Positions 1 to 8,230 of a DNA stretch of 64,000 bases are shown here, one piece after another (position 1 is the first letter of the stretch; each line of letters opens with the position of its first letter). The stretch is taken from NCBI GenBank assembly GCA_016715765.1, contig JADJZJ010000013.1, positions 1-64,000 on the forward strand, written 5' to 3'. Both the position numbers and the translations under genes were made by a program. The notes under the pieces were generated by a model that was not told the origin of the DNA, made no database searches, and worked only from the letters and a program-made list of their open reading frames with translations. The DNA comes from Opitutaceae bacterium (GTDB lineage: Bacteria > Verrucomicrobiota > Verrucomicrobiia > Opitutales > Opitutaceae).

Positions 1-189
1 CTCGCCGGCAGCCTCGCCGCGAAAAAGACGGTGCCGCCGTCCAGCGGCACCTTCCCGACCGACGGCCCGCTCTTCGCCCTCCTGCTCGCCGGCGTCATCG
101 TGATCGTCGCCGCCCTGACCTATTTCCCTGCCCTCACCCTCGGCCCCGTCCTCGAACACCTTCTGTTCACCGCCGGCCGCACATTATGA
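1..189 (+). CDS. kdpA: KdpA, K+-transporting ATPase subunit A (C-terminal end only)
   Basis: The window opens inside this gene; only the last 62 codons and the TGA stop at 187-189 are present. The visible part contains one hydrophobic helix (LLAGVIVIVAALTYFPAL) followed by the short tail of the potassium channel-like subunit. KdpA is the K+-selecting integral membrane subunit of the KdpFABC pump. Identification rests on this C-terminal helix plus position directly upstream of kdpB, kdpC, kdpD and kdpE on the same strand. The gap to kdpB is about 70 bases, consistent with one operon. Confidence 0.85.
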   Translation, partial: LAGSLAAKKTVPPSSGTFPTDGPLFALLLAGVIVIVAALTYFPALTLGPVLEHLLFTAGRTL

Positions 190-262
190 ACCCGCCACCA
201 AGCCGGCATAATACAATACGTTACATGGCGGCTTGGAGAAATCCTGGTCTTTCCCTTCCGCC

Positions 263-2337
263 ATGAAACCTGACGCCACTGCCACCTGGAATTCCGCCCT
301 GCTGCGCCGCGCGGTGCTGGACTCGTTGGTGAAACTCGATCCGCGGGCGCTTCGGCGCAATCCGGTCATTTTGCTCACGGCGGCGGGGGCGCTGGCCGTG
401 ACGGTCGCGGCGCTGCGCGACCTGCTGGCCGGCGCGCTGACGGGCTTTACGCTGCAGCTCACGCTCTGGCTCTGGTTCACCGTGCTCTTCGCCAATTTCG
501 CCGAGGCGGTCGCCGAGGGCCGGGGCAAGGCGCAGGCTGATTCGCTCAAGCGGGCTCGCGCCCGGACCTTTGCCCGCCGCCTGCGCGGTGGCGCCGAAGA
601 ACGCATCGCCGCCTCCGATCTGCGGAAGGGCGACACCGTCGTGTGCACGGCCGGCGACATCATCCCCGCCGATGGCGAGGTGACCGAGGGCATCGCGAGC
701 GTGGACGAGTCCGCCGTCACCGGCGAATCAGCCCCGGTCGTCCGCGAGAGCGGCGGCGACCGCTGCGCCGTCACCGGCGGCACGCGGGTGCTCAGCGACC
801 GCATCGTCGTGCGGGTCACCGCGGAGCCCGGCGGCGGGTTCCTCGACCGCATGATCAACCTCGTCGAGGGCGCCTCGCGCCAGCGCACGCCGAACGAGAT
901 CGCCCTCGGCATTCTGCTTGTCGCCATGTCCGCGCTCTTCCTCGGCGTGGTGGCCACGCTCCCGTTTTTCGCCCGCTACAGCGAGGCACTCGCCGGGCAG
1001 GCCGGGGTGGTGGACGTCTCGCTCCCCGTGCTGGTGGCGCTGCTCGTGTGCCTCATCCCCACCACCATCGGCGGCCTGCTCAGCGCCATCGGCATCAGCG
1101 GCATTGACCGGCTCATCCGCCGCAATGTGATCGCCACCTCCGGCCGCGCCGTCGAGGCCGCGGGCGACATCGACGTCCTCCTGCTCGACAAGACCGGCAC
1201 CATCACCCTCGGCAACCGCCAGGCCGTGGCGTTCATCCCCGCGCCCGGGATCACCGCCGAGCGCCTTGCCTCGGCCGCGCAGCTCGCCTCGCTGGCCGAC
1301 GAGACGCCCGAGGGCCGCAGCATCGCCGTGCTGGCCAAGGAAAAATTCAACCTCCGCCAGCGCGAGGTCGCCGCGCCGCACGCCGTGTTTGTGCCCTTCG
1401 CGGCACAGACCCGCATGAGCGGCGTGGACCTCGGCGGCGTCCGGACCCGCAAGGGCGCGGCCGACAGCGTGCGCGCCTGGGTCGAGGCGCAGGGCGGCTC
1501 CTGGTCGGCGGAAGTGGCCGCGGCGGCCGATGCCATCGGCCCGGCGGCGGCACGCCGCTGGTCGTGGCCGAGGATCACACTGTGCTCGGCGTCATCCATC
1601 TCAAGGATGTCGTCAAGGGCGGCATCAAGGAGCGTTTCGCCGAGCTCCGGCGCATGGGCATCCGCACCGTGATGATCACCGGCGACAATCCGCTGACCGC
1701 CGCCGCCATCGCGGCCGAGGCCGGCGTGGACGACTTCCTCGCGCAGGCGACGCCGGAGATGAAGCTCCGCCGCATCCGCGACGAGCAGGCGCAGGGCCGG
1801 CTCGTGGCCATGACCGGCGACGGCACCAACGACGCCCCGGCGCTCGCGCAGGCCGACGTCGGCGTCGCCATGAACACCGGCACCCAGGCCGCCCGCGAGG
1901 CCGGCAACATGGTGGACCTCGATTCCAACCCGACGAAGCTCATCGAGATCGTCGGCATCGGCAAACAGCTGCTCATGACCCGCGGCGCGCTGACGACGTT
2001 CTCCATCGCCAACGACGTCGCGAAATACTTCGCGATCATCCCCGCGATGTTCGCCGGCCTTTACGCCGTGTCCGGGAGCAACGCCGGTCCGCTCGCCGCC
2101 CTGAACCTCATGGGCCTGCATTCGCCGCACAGCGCGATCCTCAGCGCCGTGGTCTTCAACGCGCTCATCATCATCGCCCTCGTGCCGCTCGCCCTGCGCG
2201 GCGTCGCCTACCGGGCCCTGCCCGCCGCCGGCCTGCTCCGCCGCAACCTGTTCGTCTACGGGTTGGGCGGACTCGTGGCGCCGTTCGCCGGCATCAAGCT
2301 TATCGATCTCGCGCTCACCGCCCTCCACCTCGTCTGA
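263..2337 (+). CDS. kdpB: KdpB, P-type ATPase subunit of the Kdp potassium pump (one frameshift)
   Basis: Catalytic P-type ATPase subunit that drives K+ uptake through KdpA. Visible motifs: TGESAPV in the actuator domain, the phosphorylation motif DKTGTITLGN with Asp at about residue 309, and TGDGTNDAPAL in the P domain, followed by the C-terminal membrane helices. The start is taken at ATG 263 (MKPDATATWNS); a TTG at 233 in the same frame is possible but adds residues unlike the family. The reading frame breaks near 1540-1555: one frame ends after ...ADAIGP and the next resumes GGTPLVVAEDHTVLGV. Restoring one C in the CCC run at about 1540-1542 joins them cleanly. Length (about 690 aa) is normal once joined. 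A sequencing indel is more likely than a true pseudogene, because both halves are well conserved and kdpC, kdpD and kdpE are intact. Confidence 0.88.
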
Positions 2338-2345
2338 AATCCACC

Positions 2346-2507
2346 ATGAAAACCCGCCGGCCCGTTTCCCGGGAACAGCTCGTGCTCGCCGTCCTGCTCG
2401 GCGGCCTGCTCCTCCTTGGCGTGGTCCTTTGGCTGCTCGATCCCTCCCGCCAGCCGGGGGGCGATTCGCGCTTCGTCTCGCCGGCCACCACCCCGGCCAA
2501 ACCTTGA
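2346..2507 (+). CDS. Small single-pass membrane protein between kdpB and kdpC
   Basis: A 53-residue protein that begins MKTRRPVSREQLVLAVL. It has a basic N-terminus, one strongly hydrophobic helix at residues 11-31 and a short polar tail. ATG 2346 lies 8 bases after the kdpB stop, and the stop at 2507 lies 12 bases before kdpC, so it is translated as part of the kdp operon. Known KdpF is a shorter (about 29 aa) lipid-like stabiliser usually encoded before kdpA. This protein could play an equivalent role, but no KdpF sequence signature is visible, so the function is inferred from position and topology only. Confidence 0.6.
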   Translation: MKTRRPVSREQLVLAVLLGGLLLLGVVLWLLDPSRQPGGDSRFVSPATTPAKP

Positions 2508-2519
2508 TATTTTCGCGCC

Positions 2520-3071
2520 ATGAAAACCGTCCTCTGCTCGCTCCGTCTCCTCGCCGTGTTCACCGTGCTCACCGGCCTGCTGTATCCGCTCGCCGTCTGG
2601 GCCGTCGGCCGGGCCGTCTTCCGTGACGCGGCCGAAGGCTCCCTCCTGGAGCGCGAAGGGCGCCTGGTCGGTTCCGCCCTGCTCGCCCAGAAAACCACCG
2701 ATCCTCGTTACTTCCAACCGCGGCCCTCGGCCGGCGACTACGCCACCGTGGCTTCCGGCGCCAGCAACCTGGCCTGGAGCAGTGCGAAGCTCGCCGCCGC
2801 CATCGCGGAACGACGTGCGGACCACGGCGGCGGGGATGTCCCCGCCGGCCTGCTCACCGCCAGCGGGAGCGGACTTGACCCGCATCTCAGTCCCGCCGCG
2901 GTGGCGGTCCAGGCCAGCCGTGTTGCCGCCGCCCGCAAACTCACACCCGACCAACGACATGCCTTGGACGAATTGATTGCCGGGCAGGTCGAAGGCGGAC
3001 AGTTTGGTCCGGCGCGGATCAACGTGCTTCTGCTCAACCTCGCCCTCGACAAAGCCTATCCTGAGCCGTGA
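2520..3071 (+). CDS. kdpC: KdpC, K+-transporting ATPase subunit C
   Basis: A 183-aa protein with one N-terminal membrane helix (residues about 8-28, LRLLAVFTVLTGLLYPLAVW) and a periplasmic domain. The conserved family segments are visible: GSALLAQKTTDPRYFQPRPS, the ASNLAWSS stretch, GSGLDPHLSPAAV, and the C-terminal INVLLLNLALD. KdpC assembles the KdpA-KdpB complex. The stop codon overlaps the GTG start of kdpD by 4 bases, indicating translational coupling of the pump and its sensor. Confidence 0.95.
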   Translation: MKTVLCSLRLLAVFTVLTGLLYPLAVWAVGRAVFRDAAEGSLLEREGRLVGSALLAQKTTDPRYFQPRPSAGDYATVASGASNLAWSSAKLAAAIAERRADHGGGDVPAGLLTASGSGLDPHLSPAAVAVQASRVAAARKLTPDQRHALDELIAGQVEGGQFGPARINVLLLNLALDKAYPEP

Positions 3072-5737
3072 CCTCCGAACCCGCCCGTCCCGATCCCGAC
3101 CTGCTGCTTGCCGCGTTGCATGAGCAGGAGGTGCGTGCGCACCGGGGACGGCTCAAGGTGTTCCTCGGCATGTGTCCGGGCGTGGGCAAGACCTACGCCA
3201 TGTTGCGCGCCGCGCAGCAGGAGAGGGTGGGCGGCACGCAGGTGGTGGTCGGCATCGTCGAGACCCACGGGCGCAGCGAGACCCAGGCGCTGCTTGAGGG
3301 CCTCACCGTCCTGCCGCGCCGCGCCGTCCGCCACCGCGAGGCCACGCTGGAGGAACTCGACCTCGAGGCCCTCCGCGCCCTGCGTCCGGAGCTGGCCGTC
3401 ATTGACGAACTCGCCCACACCAACGCCCCCGGCTCGCGCCATGCGAAACGCTGGCAGGACGTGCTCGAACTGCTTGAGGCCGGCAGCAATGTGCTCACCA
3501 CGCTCAACATCCAGCACGTCGAGTCGCGTGCCGACGCCGTGCGCCAGATCACCGGGGCCACCCAGCACGAGACCGTGCCCGACTCGCTGCTCGACCTGGC
3601 CGACGAACTCGAACTGGTGGATGTCACGCCCGAGAACCTCCGCGAGCGGTTGCGCGACGGGAAGGTCTACCTCGGCGAGCGCGCCGCGGCCGCGGAGGAG
3701 GGTTTCTTCCAGGAGTCGCACCTCACCGCGCTCCGCGAACTGGCGCTGCGTTTCACCGCCGAGCGAGTAGACCGCCAGCTGCGGGCGCTCCGCGCGCCCA
3801 TGGCCAAGCAGACCGTCTGGCGCAGCGGCGAGCGGCTGCTGGTGGCGGTGGGGTCGAGTCCGTTTTCCACGCAACTGGTCCGCTGGACCCGCCGGCTGGC
3901 CGCCGCCCAGGGCGCCCCGTGGATCGCGGTCCACGTCGAACCCCTTTCGCCGCCCGCCCCGGAGGAGCAGAAGCGGCTGGACCGCAACCTTGCCCTCGCG
4001 CGCGAGCTCGGCGCCGAGGTGCTGGTGACCCAGGACACCGACATGGCCGCCGCCCTGGTGCGCACCGCGCTCCAGCACAACGCCACGCAGATCGTCCTCG
4101 GCAAGCCGCGGCACGCCTGGTGGTCGCGGTTCCTGCCGGGCGGGTCGCTGGTGGACCGCGTCATCCAGCGCGGGGGCAACATCGATGTGTACGTCGTGCC
4201 CGCGGAGACGGCCGGGCCGCCGCTCACCTTCGACTCGATCGACCATGAATTGCGCAGCAGCGCCGCCGAATACGGCTGGGTCGCCGGGACGGTGGCCGGG
4301 CTCACGCTTGCGGCGCAGCTGCTGCCCCAGAACTACTACCTCGCCGCGGGGCTGGTCTTCCTCCTCGCCGTCATTCTGCTCAGCTTGAAGGTCGGCCGCG
4401 GTCCGGTGCTGGCGGCCGGCATCCTCAGCGCGCTGACCTGGAATTTCCTGCTGATTCCGCCGCGCTTCACCTTCCACATCGAGAAGATCGAGGACGGTCT
4501 GCTGTTCGGCACGTACTTTGTGGTCGCCCTCGTGGCGGGGCAGCTCACGGCCCGCATCCGGGCGCAGGCGCTGGCCGAGCGCCGGCGCGAGGGCCGGGCC
4601 ACCGCGCTCTTCAACCTGACCCGGGCCCTCGCCGAAGCCCGCACGCTCGACGAGGCGGTGTTCGCGGCGCTCCGGCAGGCCGACAGTCACTTCGGCGCGC
4701 GCACGGCGCTGCTGCTCGCCGAGGACGGATCGGGTCCGCTGCATCCGCATTTCGCGGGCTCGTTCGCGCTCGACGACAAGGAGCGGGCCGTGGCCGAGTG
4801 GTCCTGCCGGCACCGCCGCGGGGCGGGCCGGTTCACCGACACCCTGCCGGCCAGCGCGGGCTTCTATCTGCCGCTCGTGCGCGAGGACCGGTCCGTGGGC
4901 GTGCTTGGGGTGGTGGTCCCGCGGGAGGCCAGTCTGACGCTGGCGCAGCGCGACCTCCTCGAGGCGTTCGCGCGCCAGCTGGCCATGAGCGTCGAGCGCG
5001 ATCACCTGCAGGCCGCCGGCGAGCGCGAAAAGCTGCTCGCGGAATCGGAGCGGCTCCACCGGACCCTGCTCGACAGTGTGTCGCACGAGCTCCGCACTCC
5101 GCTCTCCGTCATCACCTCGGCGGTGGAAAACCTCGGCACCGCCGATGCGGCGCTGCGCGAGAGCCTGACCGGTGAGATTCGCACCGCGGCGCGGCGGCTG
5201 AACCGGCTGGTGGGGAACCTGCTCGACCAGACCCGGCTCGAAAGCGGCGTGCTCCGGCCGCGGCCCGACTGGTGCGATATCCAGGACCTGGTAAACGCGG
5301 CACTCGATGACGTGCGCGACACCCTGGCCGGCCATCCGTTGGAGGTTTCCGTGCCCGGGGACCTGCCGCCGGTGCGCGCCGACTTCACTCTCACCGTGCA
5401 GGCCCTGGCGAACCTCCTGCTCAACGCCGCCCTGCACACGCCGGCCGCGACGCCGGTGTTCGTCTCCGCGGGGCTGGAGCGCGGCGGGCAGCGGGTTTAC
5501 TTCGTCGTGGCCGATCGCGGCCCCGGTTTCCCGGCGCGCATGAAGGACCGCCTGTTCAAGAAATTCGAACAGGGCGACGTGACCCGGGCTGGCGGCCTCG
5601 GCCTCGGGCTGTCCATCGTGCGCGGCTTCGTGCTGGCGCAGGGCGGCGAGATTGTTGTTGGCGAGAACCCGGGCGGGGGCGCCGTGTTCACGATTTACCT
5701 GCCCCACACGCCACCCCAGACTCCCCCGAGTGAGTAA
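3068..5737 (+). CDS. kdpD: KdpD, osmosensitive K+ channel sensor histidine kinase
   Basis: An 889-aa full-length sensor kinase for the kdp operon. Domains in order: N-terminal KdpD domain with Walker A (GMCPGVGKTYAM, about residues 37-48) and IDELAHTNAPGSRH; a universal-stress-like domain (about 255-375); a four-helix membrane block (about 395-500); a GAF-like region (about 515-650); HisKA with SHELRTPLS, phospho-acceptor His673; and a HATPase_c domain with GLGLGLSIV. The GTG start at 3068 overlaps kdpC. KdpD phosphorylates KdpE when K+ is low. The opposite strand is also open over nearly the whole gene, a GC-rich coding shadow without known domains. Confidence 0.95.
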   Translation: MTSEPARPDPDLLLAALHEQEVRAHRGRLKVFLGMCPGVGKTYAMLRAAQQERVGGTQVVVGIVETHGRSETQALLEGLTVLPRRAVRHREATLEELDLEALRALRPELAVIDELAHTNAPGSRHAKRWQDVLELLEAGSNVLTTLNIQHVESRADAVRQITGATQHETVPDSLLDLADELELVDVTPENLRERLRDGKVYLGERAAAAEEGFFQESHLTALRELALRFTAERVDRQLRALRAPMAKQTVWRSGERLLVAVGSSPFSTQLVRWTRRLAAAQGAPWIAVHVEPLSPPAPEEQKRLDRNLALARELGAEVLVTQDTDMAAALVRTALQHNATQIVLGKPRHAWWSRFLPGGSLVDRVIQRGGNIDVYVVPAETAGPPLTFDSIDHELRSSAAEYGWVAGTVAGLTLAAQLLPQNYYLAAGLVFLLAVILLSLKVGRGPVLAAGILSALTWNFLLIPPRFTFHIEKIEDGLLFGTYFVVALVAGQLTARIRAQALAERRREGRATALFNLTRALAEARTLDEAVFAALRQADSHFGARTALLLAEDGSGPLHPHFAGSFALDDKERAVAEWSCRHRRGAGRFTDTLPASAGFYLPLVREDRSVGVLGVVVPREASLTLAQRDLLEAFARQLAMSVERDHLQAAGEREKLLAESERLHRTLLDSVSHELRTPLSVITSAVENLGTADAALRESLTGEIRTAARRLNRLVGNLLDQTRLESGVLRPRPDWCDIQDLVNAALDDVRDTLAGHPLEVSVPGDLPPVRADFTLTVQALANLLLNAALHTPAATPVFVSAGLERGGQRVYFVVADRGPGFPARMKDRLFKKFEQGDVTRAGGLGLGLSIVRGFVLAQGGEIVVGENPGGGAVFTIYLPHTPPQTPPSE

Positions 5738-6425
5738 ACCCGTTCATCCGCCCGCCCTGCTGGTCATTGACGACGAGGTGCAGATCCGCCGGCTCCTGCG
5801 CGTGACCCTGGAGAGCGAGGGTTACCGCGTGCGCGAGGCGGAGACGGCGCAACTGGGCCTGGCCGAGGCGGCGCAGCAGCCGCCGGACGGCATCATCCTC
5901 GACCTGGGGCTGCCGGACATGGATGGCACCATGGTGATCAAGCGTCTCCGCGAATGGTCCGGCATCCCGGTGCTGATCCTTTCCGTGCGCGACAGCGAGG
6001 AGGACAAGATCGCCGCCCTCGACGCGGGGGCGGACGACTACCTGACGAAGCCGTTCGGGGGCCGCGAGCTGCTCGCGCGGGTCCGGGCGATTTTGCGGCG
6101 GGCGCAGCCGGCGAACGAGCCGGCCGTGGTCCGGATGGGCGACATCGAGATCGACCAGGCGGCGCGGGTCGTGCGGCGCGAAGGCCGGGAGGTCCGCCTG
6201 ACCGCCAAGGAATACGGCCTGCTCCGGATCCTCGTGCAATACCGGGGCAAGGTCGTCACGCACCGCCAGATCCTGCGGGAGCTCTGGGGTCCGAATGCGG
6301 AGGACAGCACCCATTACCTGCGCGTGCACATGACGCATCTGCGGCAGAAACTTGAAGCCGATCCGCATGTGCCCCGTTTCCTGCGGACGGATTCGGGCAT
6401 CGGGTACCGGCTGGTGGTGGAGTAG
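5730..6425 (+). CDS. kdpE: KdpE, response regulator of the kdp operon
   Basis: An OmpR/PhoB-type response regulator of 231 aa. The receiver domain has DDE near residues 14-16, phospho-acceptor Asp58 (IILDLGLPD) and the LTKPFGGREL segment with the conserved Lys. The C-terminal winged helix has EYGLLRILVQYRGKVVTHRQ and DSGIGYRL. GTG 5730 is chosen because it gives MSKPVHPPALLVIDDE, the normal family start; an upstream in-frame start at 5652 lies inside kdpD. It overlaps the kdpD stop by 8 bases. It is expected to activate transcription of kdp genes after phosphorylation by KdpD. Confidence 0.93.
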   Translation: MSKPVHPPALLVIDDEVQIRRLLRVTLESEGYRVREAETAQLGLAEAAQQPPDGIILDLGLPDMDGTMVIKRLREWSGIPVLILSVRDSEEDKIAALDAGADDYLTKPFGGRELLARVRAILRRAQPANEPAVVRMGDIEIDQAARVVRREGREVRLTAKEYGLLRILVQYRGKVVTHRQILRELWGPNAEDSTHYLRVHMTHLRQKLEADPHVPRFLRTDSGIGYRLVVE

Positions 6426-6541
6426 GTTGCCTGCCGCCTTGGGACTGTCCGGCGGGGAAAATGAAGGACTTTTGCCGCGGACGGTGTTATGCCTCCGACC
6501 GTCGGTGGTCTGCACTGCGCGGTCTGCCACCGACCTTGCCC

Positions 6542-6889
6542 ATGCCGTCTTCCCGCGATCCGCTCGATCCCCTGCTCGAACAATGGCGCGATGCCCCGCC
6601 GCCGGCCGGGTCCGTTGCCCCCGAGGTGTGGCGGCGGATCGCCGCGGCGAAGATCCGGAAAGAGCGGCCTGACTGGCTGGTCCAATTGGAGGCGGTGTTT
6701 GCGCGGCCGTCCTTTGCCTTCGTGTTTGTGACGGCCTGCGTGCTGTTGGGACTCTTTCTGGCCGAGGCCCGGGTGTCGCGGCTTCAGGCCGAGCGCAACG
6801 TGCAGATGGCCCGGCAATATCTCCGGCTGATCGATCCTTCGTTCGCCGGGACCCAACCGGACGGCGCGGCCGCCGCCCCGCGATCATGA
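6542..6889 (+). CDS. Single-pass membrane protein, CnrY-like position (candidate anti-sigma)
   Basis: A 115-aa protein starting MPSSRDPLDPLLEQW, with a soluble N-terminal part of about 55 residues, one membrane helix at about 57-74 (FAFVFVTACVLLGLFLA) and a short periplasmic tail. ATG 6542 is preferred over the in-frame start at 6461 because the upstream part looks like leader DNA. Its stop overlaps the next ATG (ATGA), and the third gene is an ECF sigma factor. The order small membrane protein, periplasmic sensor, sigma factor matches CnrY-CnrX-CnrH of Cupriavidus. The cytoplasmic N-terminus would then bind the sigma factor. No sequence motif proves this; the assignment is contextual. Confidence 0.6.
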   Translation: MPSSRDPLDPLLEQWRDAPPPAGSVAPEVWRRIAAAKIRKERPDWLVQLEAVFARPSFAFVFVTACVLLGLFLAEARVSRLQAERNVQMARQYLRLIDPSFAGTQPDGAAAAPRS

Positions 6890-7344
6890 AACGCCTGTTG
6901 ATGGTCCTTCTGGCCGGGGCGGCCGGCGGGGTGTCGGCCTACTTCGGCTGGCTCGGGGTGAATCGTCCGGTGCAGTCGGGCGATCTGGCCGCGCAGCTGG
7001 CCTGGATCCAGGACGACCTGCAACTCACCCCGGCGCAATTCGCCCGCATCAAGGCGCTGCACGAGCAATCGAGTCCGCGGTTGCTCGCGTTGGAGACCGA
7101 GGTGGTGCGCCTGCGGGAGGAGCTCACGGCGTTTGAACGCGGCCGGCTGGTCACCGGCCAGGTCGATTTCCTGGAGTTTGCGCGCTTCGTGGACCAGCGC
7201 CGCACCGTGGACCAGGCCTGCACGGAGTCGACCCGCGAGCTGATTCTGGCCGCGAGCGCAGTCATGACCCCGGAGCAAAAGACGCGTTATCTGGCCCTGT
7301 TGGAGCCGGTGCGGCACGGACCCCTGGCCCAGGTGCTCAATTGA
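6886..7344 (+). CDS. Periplasmic heavy-metal sensor-like protein (CnrX/Spy-type)
   Basis: A 152-aa protein with an N-terminal membrane anchor or uncleaved signal (residues about 3-20) followed by an all-helical domain. The helices LAWIQDDLQLTPAQFARIK and the C-terminal VMTPEQKTRYLALLEP carry the paired LTPAQ/LTPEQ signature of the CnrX/Spy/CpxP heavy-metal sensor family. It starts in ATGA overlap with the upstream membrane protein and ends in overlap with the sigma factor. In the CnrYXH model this subunit senses a metal in the periplasm and relieves the anti-sigma. The metal cannot be read from sequence; His59 and several acidic residues are candidates. Confidence 0.65.
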   Translation: MKRLLMVLLAGAAGGVSAYFGWLGVNRPVQSGDLAAQLAWIQDDLQLTPAQFARIKALHEQSSPRLLALETEVVRLREELTAFERGRLVTGQVDFLEFARFVDQRRTVDQACTESTRELILAASAVMTPEQKTRYLALLEPVRHGPLAQVLN

Positions 7345-7997
7345 TATCGCGGACTCCCTGCCGCGTGAAAACCGACCCCGCCAAAGACCAGGCAGAATTG
7401 CTCCGCCTCCGGCAGGGCGACGACAGGGCGCTGGACCGCATCATGGCGCGTTGGGAGCGGCCGCTGTTCGCGTTTGCGTGGCGTTACCTGCAGAACGCCG
7501 CGGATGCCAGCGAACTGGTGACGGAGACCTTTGTGCGGCTCCACCAGCAGCGCGTGCGGTTGCGGGCGGACACCAACCTGTCGGCCTGGCTATTCACGAC
7601 CCTGGGCAATCTTTGCCACAACCTGCACCGCTGGCGGCGCCGGCATGCGGCCCTCAGCCTCGACGCGCCGGTCGGGGATGGTGAGGGGGAGGCGTTGATT
7701 GAGGGAAATTCGCGGTTGGTTGCATCCGATCCCGCCCCGGACGACGCCATGGAGCAGGCCGAGGACCTGGCCGCCCTGGCATCGGCGATCGGGCATCTGC
7801 CGCACGACCTGCGCGTCACCCTGCTGCTCCATTATTACGATCAACTGCCGTATCGCGAAGTGGGGGAGATTATCGGCTGTTCCGAGCGCGGCGTGGAAAC
7901 CCGCCTGTACCGGGCGCGGCAGCAATTGAAGCTCGAACTGGCGGCGCGACGGCCGGCGCATGCGGGGAGGTGTGGGCGGGGGGAGTGCCTGCTGTAG
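7341..7997 (+). CDS. ECF RNA polymerase sigma factor (CnrH-like position)
   Basis: A sigma-70 family ECF factor of about 210-218 aa. Region 2 is visible as FAWRYLQNAADASELVTETFVRLHQQ and NLSAWLFTTLGNLCHN. Region 4 is ALASAIGHLPHDLRVTLLL then YREVGEIIGCSERGVETRLYRARQQL. The TTG at 7341 overlaps the previous stop; GTG 7365 (MKTDPAKDQAELL) is an equally good start. It is the last gene of a three-gene operon with a membrane protein and a periplasmic sensor, so it is probably released by an envelope signal. The 3' end runs straight into a REP-like palindrome whose first bases encode the last residues. Confidence 0.85.
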   Translation: MISRTPCRVKTDPAKDQAELLRLRQGDDRALDRIMARWERPLFAFAWRYLQNAADASELVTETFVRLHQQRVRLRADTNLSAWLFTTLGNLCHNLHRWRRRHAALSLDAPVGDGEGEALIEGNSRLVASDPAPDDAMEQAEDLAALASAIGHLPHDLRVTLLLHYYDQLPYREVGEIIGCSERGVETRLYRARQQLKLELAARRPAHAGRCGRGECLL

Positions 7998-8053
7998 GAG
8001 CGGCTTTATGCCGCGATGAATCGCTCCCGATCGCGGCATAAAGCCGCTCCTAC
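7994..8053. repeat. REP-like inverted pair, GTAG family A (GCGGC stem)
   Basis: Two copies of GTAGGA + GCGGCTTTATGCCGC face each other, each with its own small stem-loop, so the 60 bases fold into a long hairpin. It directly abuts the stop codon of the sigma factor. Other copies of this family: 9118-9177, 32982-33034, 42761-42784, 42942-42967, 48723-48780 and a degenerate copy at 49307-49330. Confidence 0.85.
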
Positions 8054-8086
8054 AGCAAGGCCGGCGTGTCCGGCTTCGCGCATTCG

Positions 8087-8166
8087 GTAGGGCGTCACCT
8101 TGGTGACGCCTGATGGGCCAAGGCTGCCGTCTTCGCGGTCGAGGCCGGACCAAGGTCCGGCCCTAC
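8087..8166. repeat. REP-like inverted pair, GTAG family D (CACCTTGGTG stem)
   Basis: Left unit GTAG followed by GGCGTCACC-TT-GGTGACGCC; right unit is the complement of GTAG followed by GGCCGGACC-TT-GGTCCGGCC. The two stems differ in sequence, but each is internally self-complementary. Fills the gap between the sigma factor and the TonB-like gene. Confidence 0.8.
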
Positions 8167-8230
8167 ATCGATCCAATGCCTCATCGCATAGTTACCCTTA
8201 AGTAAGCGCCATTCCCGTCAGCGGGCTGAC

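Noticed and set aside
2346..2507. Calling the small kdp protein KdpF
   Set aside because: Size and position differ from KdpF and no sequence signature is visible; described only as a small membrane protein.
3056..5707. A long open frame of 883 codons on the minus strand over kdpD
   Set aside because: No domain, low-complexity GC-rich composition, and exact overlap with a clear gene: a coding shadow.
7994..8166. CRISPR array
   Set aside because: The repeats are inverted palindromic pairs without regularly spaced unique spacers, and no cas gene is present.
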